From contig JABDQY010000114.1 of assembly GCA_013042025.1 (NCBI GenBank), positions 1-39,628 of the forward strand: a DNA stretch of 39,628 nt, in the 5' to 3' direction. Under the pieces are notes generated by a model that saw only the letters and a list, made by a program, of their open reading frames with translations, was not told the DNA's origin and did no database searches. Position numbers and translations under genes: made by a program. Of the stretch, positions 33,801-39,628 are shown one piece after another; the stretch's first letter is position 1, and each line of letters opens with the position of its first letter. This DNA is from Bacteroidia bacterium (GTDB lineage Bacteria; Bacteroidota; Bacteroidia; NS11-12g; UBA9320).

Positions 33801-35007
33801 TACCCAGTACAATGTTAGCTCATTGGCTGGCAATCATGATGTTCGATTTAGATTTACCTATATATCAAATAGTGCATTTGGATCACTAGGATTTGTTGAT
33901 GGTTTTATGATTGATGATTTTGCCCTTTCTGGACCTGCAAATGAAGCAAATGCTTGGGAGGTTGAGACATTATTAAACGCATCATCAACCGAATATCTGG
34001 GACCCAACGACACGGTAAATTTTATCTCTGATAATTGTAAAATAATTGCTCAAGTAATTAATTTAAGTGCACATGATTATGGAATGACTACCGTAACAAT
34101 TGATAATGCGGGTTCCGGTACTATGGATTTTAGTACGAATACAGATGCGGCTAAGGAGATATTGGAAAAAACCATTATGATAACACCCACTACAAATAAT
34201 GCTTCGGGGTCGGTTAAAATATCGAATTACTATACCAATGCTGAAAATTCTGCATGGAAAACAAATACTGGATGGAATAGTGCAGATCTCACCCAAATAA
34301 AGTCATCCGTAGCAATTAGTTCTGCTACATTAGCAAATACGGTATATGGCACAGGTGCAGTTGTAGATAGCACGTACGCTGGAAACAACGTAAGCATTAC
34401 ATGTTCTTATACCAATGGTTTTTCAGGACTTGGAGCCGGAAAAAGTGGAAGTACGGGCCCATTGCCGTTACAATTATTGAGTTTTGAAGGAAAACGTTAT
34501 TTGACTCATTCCATGTTACAATGGCAGACCTCAATGGAGAAAAACAGCTCTCATTTTGAAATTGAAAGACGAGTTGGAAATGAATTTATGAAAGTTGGAA
34601 GAGTTGATGCATCAACTAATTCGTCAAGCATAACCAACTATTCCTTTAAGGATGCTAACGAACTGTCAAATGAAAACGTTTTATTGTATCGTTTAAAAAT
34701 GATAGACCATGATGGTTCATTTGAATATAGCAATGTTCTTTCCCTTAACTTAGACCCTAATGAAGTAAGGTCAATAGTTCTTCCAAATCCTATACATGAT
34801 GAGCTAACTGTAACCCTAAACGACAAGAATATCAAACCTTTCGATTTGGTGTTTACCAATATAGAAGGAATAGAAATGAAGCGAATGACAAACGTTGTAA
34901 GTTCTCAAAAGATTTATGTTGGAGACTTATCAAGCGGGCTCTATTTTTTAACTATTTCAAGAGTAAATGGTTTAATTGAAACAAAGAAAATTACAGTTCT
35001 GAGGTAA
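30835..35007 (+). CDS. Large T9SS type A cargo protein with Asp-box propeller and PKD domain
   Basis: A 1390-residue extracellular protein. An N-terminal hydrophobic segment (about 4-20) acts as signal. Residues of about 95-760 form a Vps10/BNR-like beta-propeller region with at least six Asp-box motifs of the S-x-D/N-x-G-x-[TS]-W type (near residues 186, 231, 283, 332, 385, 665). A PKD domain occupies about 760-838 (AWDFNNDG), followed by a jelly-roll/MAM-like region (about 845-1040, itself with one SINSGSSW box). The final 80 residues are a type A sorting domain (VLPNPIHDELTV, the LSSGLYFL turn, KKITVLR). No catalytic residues of a true sialidase could be assigned. Downstream a strong hairpin terminator follows. 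Confidence 0.9.
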   Translation: MKKHYLLIAISVVTIFSINHFFNSSFQDSQEEDSSKLDKKTRTDLANAQNFQMIVDPATGEVPRERLWKTVDLLKMQEGSRNKAAIADVVWSERGPNNVGGRTRAIMFDPNDATKSRVFSAGVAGGLWVCENIYATTPSWTAIDDFFDNLAITTLAFDPVDSDTMYFGTGEGYSNLDAVRGDGIWRSLDGGDTWTQLSSTTGSSFNYVQKVAVDGSGNVYAATRSGVYKSINQGTSWSTILSTSIPAIGVKASTNNAADIEIAANGDIYVAMGIFSTDGVYKSTNGGTSWTKVYTASGEQRIEIACAPSNSSYVYMITQSSSTRAAASVQRTTNSGSSWSSLSNPNDGVGGSNFCRNQAWYDISLEVDPTDADNAYIGGVDLFKTTNGGSSWTQVSHWYGGGGFPEVHADQHIALFASGSSDTMVFGNDGGIYVTTNASSSTPSFSHQVASYNVTQFYSGAIHPTAYQHYFIAGSQDNGSQRFNSFGVNSTDEVTGGDGAFVHIDQADPTYQYTSYVYNQYRRSANNWSSYTSVNISSSAGKFINPTDYDNNAQIMYCSWNADTFMRWTNPRSGSSYSLVEFGSSSGEVSTVACDPNTANRIYLGTDDGEIWKIDNAHSTVTATDVTPSGMGAYHYVSCIAIQNGDANHLLATVSNYGVTSVYESTDAGSSWTSVEGNLPDMPVRWAIFSPIGGDSALLATELGVWSTDNLNGGSTNWAATNTGLANVRTDMLQVRMSDSTVIAATHGRGLYSCSFSEIVSPGFMTDKAVVYPCETVIFTDTSIGATSWAWDFNNDGNTDATSQNPTWTYNTSGYKTVKLVINGTDSIVSTNHVTVLPKLGTPYTAADGGDFESNFWHFGSNATIGTNIWERGTPTNAITTLNSNSNGWKTDLDEDCPDETIEAHLYTPSFNMSASGTYTLSFRKSMEWFYSNAPYTVIVEYSINSGSSWSKLGTSPDANGTNWYANTGIHTLLLADQTGFLESASNELTQYNVSSLAGNHDVRFRFTYISNSAFGSLGFVDGFMIDDFALSGPANEANAWEVETLLNASSTEYLGPNDTVNFISDNCKIIAQVINLSAHDYGMTTVTIDNAGSGTMDFSTNTDAAKEILEKTIMITPTTNNASGSVKISNYYTNAENSAWKTNTGWNSADLTQIKSSVAISSATLANTVYGTGAVVDSTYAGNNVSITCSYTNGFSGLGAGKSGSTGPLPLQLLSFEGKRYLTHSMLQWQTSMEKNSSHFEIERRVGNEFMKVGRVDASTNSSSITNYSFKDANELSNENVLLYRLKMIDHDGSFEYSNVLSLNLDPNEVRSIVLPNPIHDELTVTLNDKNIKPFDLVFTNIEGIEMKRMTNVVSSQKIYVGDLSSGLYFLTISRVNGLIETKKITVLR

Positions 35008-35026
35008 GGACCGAAAGTTGTAGAAT

Positions 35027-35058
35027 AAAAAAGGTGCTGAGTTTTCAGCACCTTTTTT
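35027..35058 (+). terminator. Intrinsic terminator after the type A T9SS cargo gene
   Basis: Perfect 14-base-pair stem (AAAAAAGGTGCTGA and TCAGCACCTTTTTT) with a GTTT loop, ending in a T-run; bidirectional in principle. Its last T is also the first base of the promoter element for the next gene. Confidence 0.85.
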
Positions 35059-35065
35059 AATTTTG
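35058..35065 (+). promoter_or_regulatory. -7 promoter element (TAATTTTG) for the Asp-box protein
   Basis: Exact TAnnTTTG match that begins in the terminator T-run, with four bases (TTAG) before the GTG start at 35070. Confidence 0.5.
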
Positions 35066-35069
35066 TTAG

Positions 35070-36614
35070 GTGAAATATCTCTTATCACTCATTTTAACAT
35101 ACTTCACTTTTTGCGGGTTTAGCCAAGTTCACCATGTTTCAATAAATAAGGATAAGAACAATCCAAATGAACCAACTATTGCTATAAATCCAATAAACAG
35201 TGGGGATGTAGTTGCTGCATCCAATATAGATAATATATATACTTCTAGAGATTCGGGGAAAACCTGGAGATACACAAAGGCAAGTTCTAAGTATGGTGTA
35301 TATGGTGATCCTGTATTAGATTACTCAAGTGGTGCATTATTTTATGCTCATTTATCAAAAACACCCAACAAAGAATATGGTGCGTGGTTTGATAGAATAG
35401 TGGTCCAGCAAATACTAAACCTTGACCCATGGCAAGAGAAATCGTATAGCGTTGGATATAATAACAACAAAATGCAAGATAAGCCATGGTTAAGCACAGA
35501 TATCGTTTCTGAAAAATCTAAAGGAAATGTTTATGTAACCTGGACTGAATTTGACAAGTACAATAGCTCGGCGATTGAAGATCGAAGTAGAATTCGTTTC
35601 TCTAGGTATACCCCAAAAACAGATACTTTTTCTGAAGGGATAACAATTTCTGACACTACAGGTGATTGCTTGGATGGTGACAATACCTTAGAAGGGGCAA
35701 CAACCGCCATAGGTAAAAATGGAGATATATATGCAGTTTGGGCTGGGCACAATAAAATTTGGTTCGACAAGAGCTTTGATGGAGGAGTTTCATGGAACAA
35801 AGACATTGAAATAGCGGAACAAACAAAAGGATGGGAAATGGAAATGCCGAATATTTTTAGAGCCAATGGAATGCCCTTTATTCAATGTGATACCGAACGC
35901 AATATTATTTATGTATGTTGGGCTGATGAGTTTGAAGGGAATGCAGATATATGGTTGAAATACAGTAAAGATCAAGGTAGGTCCTGGAGTAAAAGAGTTC
36001 GGTTAAATAAAGACAGTACAGCATCGCACCAATATTTTCCGAATATGGCAATTAACAAAGCAACGGGTGAGATTTTGGTTGCATTTTATGACCAACGGCA
36101 CTCTTCATTAAATGTGTTTTACGATATTTACTTAGCAAGTTTTTCGGTTGATTCAAACCTTAAAAACTATAGAATTACTCAAAAAAGCATTCCACTTCCT
36201 GGAGCCGATTATTTCTATGGAGACTACGTGGATTTAGATATTCAGAATAACTTACTGGCAGTAGTTTATCCTACGTTTAGCTTAGATAATTCTTCCGATA
36301 TTGAAGTGGCTTTAGTTTATAATTTCCCGTCTCAATATGTTAATCCTACTACAAAAGTGAATGGGATAAATGTGCTTAAAAATAAAGATTCTTCTTTTGT
36401 TTATATCAATGAACAATATCCATATTCACTTAAACTGAAGGTTAAAAGTGGTAAATTATTCGGTGTAAAAAAGAAAGTGATTCGAATTAAGAAAGAAGAT
36501 GTTCAAAAGGACCGTGATTTGCAAATTGGAACTTTCCCGTTCACATCCTACTACAAGCTAAAATACACCCTTATTAACCTGGATAATAAGCAGAAGTTTA
36601 AACACAAATTCTAA
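35070..36614 (+). CDS. Secreted sialidase-fold (BNR/Asp-box) protein
   Basis: A 514-residue exported protein with signal peptide (about 1-18, CGFS-Q), GTG start. The body is a six-bladed sialidase-like propeller: Asp boxes near residues 57 (SRDSGKTW), 234 (SFDGGVSW) and 298 (SKDQGRSW), with blade repeats such as GNVYVTWTEFD and GDIYAVWAGHN. The Arg triad and Tyr/Glu pair of true exo-sialidases are not identifiable with confidence, so a hydrolase activity is not claimed. About 90 C-terminal residues (GINVLKNKDSSFVYINEQYP onward) are beta-rich but lack the T9SS sorting motif, unlike its two upstream neighbours. The start is supported by the signal peptide and promoter spacing. Confidence 0.78.
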   Translation: MKYLLSLILTYFTFCGFSQVHHVSINKDKNNPNEPTIAINPINSGDVVAASNIDNIYTSRDSGKTWRYTKASSKYGVYGDPVLDYSSGALFYAHLSKTPNKEYGAWFDRIVVQQILNLDPWQEKSYSVGYNNNKMQDKPWLSTDIVSEKSKGNVYVTWTEFDKYNSSAIEDRSRIRFSRYTPKTDTFSEGITISDTTGDCLDGDNTLEGATTAIGKNGDIYAVWAGHNKIWFDKSFDGGVSWNKDIEIAEQTKGWEMEMPNIFRANGMPFIQCDTERNIIYVCWADEFEGNADIWLKYSKDQGRSWSKRVRLNKDSTASHQYFPNMAINKATGEILVAFYDQRHSSLNVFYDIYLASFSVDSNLKNYRITQKSIPLPGADYFYGDYVDLDIQNNLLAVVYPTFSLDNSSDIEVALVYNFPSQYVNPTTKVNGINVLKNKDSSFVYINEQYPYSLKLKVKSGKLFGVKKKVIRIKKEDVQKDRDLQIGTFPFTSYYKLKYTLINLDNKQKFKHKF

Positions 36615-36754
36615 GTTCTCTCTGTTTGGGAATAAAATATTCGATATAAATTTACGTAAGATACTGATAGTCAACAAAATGAATATGAAACATTTACTTT
36701 GATTTTTAGCTTCAAAAAAACGTAATTTGCAGACTATTTTTAAACAGACTCAAA

Positions 36755-38905
36755 ATGTCAGATAAATACAATAAAGAAGAACCTAGCGTTTTACAGAAAA
36801 TTCAAAATCAAACAGGGTGCTTACTCTTGGTAATTGGTGTAGCAATGCTTGCATTTGTTTTAACGGACTTATTTAGTTCTGGAGGAAGTTTATTCAGTTC
36901 AAATAGAAACAGTGTAGGATCAATAGCTGGTGAGCATGTTTCATATGATGAATTTAACAATCAATACGAGTCTCTTAAAGCAGCAGTACTTCAGAATAAT
37001 CCAGGTATTCAAATGAATGAAATGATGGTTGAACAATACAGGCAGCAAGCTTGGGATATGCTTGTAGAATCTAAAGTACAAGAACAAGAATATGCAAAAC
37101 TTGGATTGACTATTAGTCCTGCTGAATTGGAAGATTTAACCATTGGTGAACATACTCATCCGCAAATTCAACAGTCATTTAGAGATCCAGAAACGAATGA
37201 ATTTAATAAATCAAGATTAATACGTTTTCTTAAAGAGGATGTTTATGCAAATCCAGAAGCGAAAGAAAGTTGGGCTCAATTTCAGAAGCAATTTGAGAAA
37301 GGATTAATTACAGAGAAGTATGGGAAACTGATACAAAGCAGCTTTTATACTACTGACTTAGAGGCAAGAAACAATGCTAAGGAAAGTAACTTGACATATA
37401 ATGCTAGCTTAGTAGCAGTATCGTATGAATCAGTTGCTGATTCAACTGTAACTGTTACAGATAGTGATTTATCAAGTTATCTGAAAGAACATGCTGCAGA
37501 ATATGAGCAGGAAGAAAGCAGAGATATAGAGTTTATATCTTTAAAAGTAATTCCATCGAAAGAAGACTCAGCAGGAATGTTGAATTGGGCTAAAGAATCA
37601 ATGGAGCGTTTCTCTACAACAAAAATGGACGACTCGACTTTTGTTAGTTTGTCGAATAGTGAAACTCCATATAATCCAACATATATGGTTAGAGGATCAT
37701 TCCCTCCTGAAGTGGAAAATGATATTTTTAATGCTGAAGTTGGGTCAATCCTTGGACCATACGAAACAGGCGGGGTTTATAGCGTTTACAAAATAAGTGA
37801 TGTAGGTATTGATACTGCTAGATCTGTTAAGGGTAGCCACATTGTATTTAGAATTAATGGTGCATCAGCACAAGACACGCTTACAGCAATGTCAGATGCT
37901 CGTGAATTACTTAGCAAAATTAGAAGTGGGCAAACAACTTTCGAAGAAGAAGCCAAACAAAGAAACTTTGATGCAACAAGAAGTACAGGTGGAGATATGG
38001 GATGGATCCGAGAAGGAAACTATACCTACCCCAAAGAATTAGTTGATAAATTGATGACTGCAGGTAAAGGAAACTATGTAGTTGTGAAAAGCGACAGAGG
38101 TGTACATTTAGCTAAGGCCACGTCAAATGTAAGTAGGAAAACAGTTAAGGCTGCGGCTTTAAGTCAAACGTTGTATGCAAGCACTGCAACTGACGGAAGC
38201 TATTACAGACAAGCTGGAGATTTCCTTACAAAACTTAATGGAGACAAATCTTTTGAGGAAGTTGCTGAGAGTATGGGACTATCAAAACGTGTAGCATCAA
38301 AAATTAATGAAAACGAAAGACGAGTTGCTGGTATATCGAATGGAAATATTGTTGCCAGATGGCTATTTGCTGATGATACGGATGAAGGAGATATTTCAAG
38401 CATATTGGATATCGATGACACATACATTGTTGCAAGAGTATCGAAGGTGAGGGAAGCAGGAATGCCAAAAGTTGATGATATAAGAGACGAAATTGAGACT
38501 AAGGTGAAGAATGAGATAAAGGCAAAACAGATTATTCCAAAGTTTGAGGCAGCAGTTGCTAAATCTTCTGATGCTGAAACGTTAGCAAAGGAATTAGGGA
38601 CTATAGTTTCAGTGGTGCCAGCTGCATCACTTCAATCAGGGAATATCCCATATGTTGGTCAAGATTATATTTTAATGGGAACAATATTTGGAACTCCTCC
38701 TGGAAAGCGATCCGAGATTGTTCAAGGAACATCAGGGGTTGGGGTAGTTTATGTGAACAGCGAAAATCAATATGATATTCCTGATTTGCAATCTAAGAAA
38801 ATAGAAATGAACTCAAACAACCAACAACGTTATGCTGGAAAGGTAAACCAGGCTTTAATGAAGAAAGCAGAAGTTAAGGATACTCGCTACAAATTTTATG
38901 ACTAA
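36755..38905 (+). CDS. ppiD: PpiD/SurA-like peptidyl-prolyl cis-trans isomerase
   Basis: A 716-residue periplasmic folding factor anchored in the inner membrane. Cytoplasmic tail of 20 residues, one transmembrane helix (about 21-40), a SurA_N-like chaperone domain (about 50-270, with MLVESKVQEQEYAKLG), then a parvulin PPIase domain (about 355-455: VKGSHIVFR, TFEEEAKQ, GGDMGWI) and a long C-terminal chaperone region with a second degenerate parvulin-like segment. The family assists outer-membrane protein folding. The stop TAA is followed in the same frame, without another stop, by the alpha/beta hydrolase; a hairpin begins 33 bases later. Confidence 0.9.
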   Translation: MSDKYNKEEPSVLQKIQNQTGCLLLVIGVAMLAFVLTDLFSSGGSLFSSNRNSVGSIAGEHVSYDEFNNQYESLKAAVLQNNPGIQMNEMMVEQYRQQAWDMLVESKVQEQEYAKLGLTISPAELEDLTIGEHTHPQIQQSFRDPETNEFNKSRLIRFLKEDVYANPEAKESWAQFQKQFEKGLITEKYGKLIQSSFYTTDLEARNNAKESNLTYNASLVAVSYESVADSTVTVTDSDLSSYLKEHAAEYEQEESRDIEFISLKVIPSKEDSAGMLNWAKESMERFSTTKMDDSTFVSLSNSETPYNPTYMVRGSFPPEVENDIFNAEVGSILGPYETGGVYSVYKISDVGIDTARSVKGSHIVFRINGASAQDTLTAMSDARELLSKIRSGQTTFEEEAKQRNFDATRSTGGDMGWIREGNYTYPKELVDKLMTAGKGNYVVVKSDRGVHLAKATSNVSRKTVKAAALSQTLYASTATDGSYYRQAGDFLTKLNGDKSFEEVAESMGLSKRVASKINENERRVAGISNGNIVARWLFADDTDEGDISSILDIDDTYIVARVSKVREAGMPKVDDIRDEIETKVKNEIKAKQIIPKFEAAVAKSSDAETLAKELGTIVSVVPAASLQSGNIPYVGQDYILMGTIFGTPPGKRSEIVQGTSGVGVVYVNSENQYDIPDLQSKKIEMNSNNQQRYAGKVNQALMKKAEVKDTRYKFYD

Positions 38906-39628
38906 TTGAAGTCAGAATGCAATAACATATACTATTCAAAGGTGGGGCGTGGTCCCCACCTTTGTTTTTTACATGGATTTTGCGAGAATCAAACTATATG
39001 GAAGAACTTGGTTGAGAAGCTAAGTGAAAACTATACATGTACGAGTATTGATCTTCCTGGCTTTGGATTTAGTGCTGACTTAAAATTTGGGAGTATTCCT
39101 GAGGTTGTGGTTCAAATCAGAGAACTATTTAAAAAGTTAGATATAATAAATCCAATTTTAATTGGTCATTCAATGGGTGGGTATCTTGTTGCGGAATACA
39201 TTAAGCAATTTGGTGACGAAATTAATGCAGCGGCATTCGTACATTCAAGTACACGTGCAGATAATGTATTAAAAAAACAAAATAGGGAGAAGGTTATAAA
39301 TTTTGTTCTAAAAAATGGGGGAGCTAAATTTTTCCCTTCGTTTGTTGATGGATTGGTTGCAGATAGGAATCGAGAGAAGTATCAAACTGAATTATTGAAT
39401 TTGGTTCAAAATACACCAGATTCGAGCATAATAGACGCCTTAAATGCAATGAAGAACCGAGAAGATCGATTAGATGCCCTTAGTCAATTTGGTAAACCCA
39501 CGCTGTTTATAATGGGAGCAGAAGATAATCACTATTCATCCGAAGAAATATATCATCAGGCTTCGAGATGTAAGTTATCTCAAATAGACATAATTGAGAA
39601 TGTTGGTCATCTCTCAATGTTTGAAAAC
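38906..39628 (+). CDS. Alpha/beta hydrolase (3' end beyond window)
   Basis: 241 codons are visible and the frame is open to the right edge. The alpha/beta-hydrolase fold is clear: GRGPHLCFLHGF with the oxyanion-loop HGF at 23-25, nucleophile Ser89 in GHSMGG, acid Asp207 in MGAEDNH and base His235 in NVGHLS. The substrate is not predictable. No ATG precedes the first strand in this frame; possible starts are TTG at 38906 (immediately after the ppiD stop) or GTG at 38942, which would lie inside the hairpin. TTG gives the expected N-terminal strand (NIYYSKVG) and is used here. A stem-loop with T-tract at 38938-38970 lies within codons 11-22. Confidence 0.85.
   Translation, partial: MKSECNNIYYSKVGRGPHLCFLHGFCENQTIWKNLVEKLSENYTCTSIDLPGFGFSADLKFGSIPEVVVQIRELFKKLDIINPILIGHSMGGYLVAEYIKQFGDEINAAAFVHSSTRADNVLKKQNREKVINFVLKNGGAKFFPSFVDGLVADRNREKYQTELLNLVQNTPDSSIIDALNAMKNREDRLDALSQFGKPTLFIMGAEDNHYSSEEIYHQASRCKLSQIDIIENVGHLSMFEN
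38938..38970 (+). terminator. Terminator-like hairpin within the start of the alpha/beta hydrolase gene
   Basis: Perfect 10-base-pair stem (AAAGGTGGGG and CCCCACCTTT) with a six-base loop CGTGGT, followed by GTTTTTT. By shape it is an intrinsic terminator for ppiD, but it is inside the hydrolase reading frame. It may act as a partial terminator or attenuator. Confidence 0.7.

Noticed and set aside
35070..36614. Annotating the Asp-box protein as an exo-alpha-sialidase
   Set aside because: Asp boxes only indicate the propeller fold; the catalytic Arg triad and Tyr/Glu pair could not be identified.
1..39628. Defence system, prophage, integrative element or secondary-metabolite cluster
   Set aside because: All genes fit housekeeping, envelope or secretion roles, and there are no integrases, transposases, nucleases, toxin-antitoxin pairs or synthases. 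The single tRNA has no flanking direct repeat that I could see.

Overview
The window is ordinary-looking chromosomal DNA from an AT-rich Bacteroidota bacterium, most likely a Flavobacteriales-type organism. This rests on type IX secretion (T9SS) C-terminal sorting domains (types A and B), a gliding-motility-associated C-terminal domain, a two-component-propeller LytS-type sensor kinase, a fused alpha/beta 2-oxoacid dehydrogenase E1, and repeated TAnnTTTG promoter elements with no obvious Shine-Dalgarno sequences. I see no phage, transposon, CRISPR array, rRNA or recognisable defence system. Coding density is very high and no gene-free stretch exceeds 300 bases.

Layout. 1-1587 (-): 5' part of a secreted outer-membrane protein (DUF5723-like with TSP3-like repeats) running off the left edge. 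1655-3281 (+): dtd and hppD. 3282-6799 (-): a tight four-gene run pabA/trpG - CBS/ACT-like protein - small Omp85 protein - nadK. 6866-10990 (+): fused E1 dehydrogenase, feoA, feoB. 10974-15286 (-): small T9SS cargo protein, LytTR response regulator and propeller sensor kinase. 15484-18761 (-): TonB-like protein, acyl-CoA thioesterase, ComM/YifB ATPase, a hypothetical protein. 18848-19943 (+): two exported thioredoxin-fold proteins. 19980-20814 (-): Cys-rich lipoprotein and tRNA-Asp. 20960-23821 (-): UDP-sugar operon ugd - UDP-glucuronate decarboxylase - hexapeptide acetyltransferase. 23951-25911 (+): beta-barrel protein and Kdo transferase waaA. 25944-27650 (-): lysS. 27779-36614 (+): three large secreted proteins (type B T9SS cargo, type A T9SS cargo with Asp-box propellers, and an Asp-box protein without a sorting domain). 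36755-39628 (+): PpiD-like periplasmic isomerase and an alpha/beta hydrolase cut by the right edge.

Functional themes are envelope biogenesis and secretion (Omp85, PpiD, waaA, UDP-sugars, T9SS cargo), iron uptake (Feo), redox or thiol chemistry in the envelope, and housekeeping metabolism (NADP, tyrosine catabolism, branched-chain 2-oxoacid oxidation, folate or tryptophan precursor).

The two observations I find most worth checking are these. (1) A perfect 10-bp hairpin followed by a T-tract lies inside the first codons of the alpha/beta hydrolase, whose start must be non-ATG. (2) A recurrent geometry places the TAnnTTTG element exactly four bases upstream of a start codon (often GTG), implying widespread leaderless mRNAs. 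I did not find a clearly new multi-gene system. The best candidate for an uncharacterised functional unit is the small T9SS protein - LytTR regulator - propeller kinase cassette.
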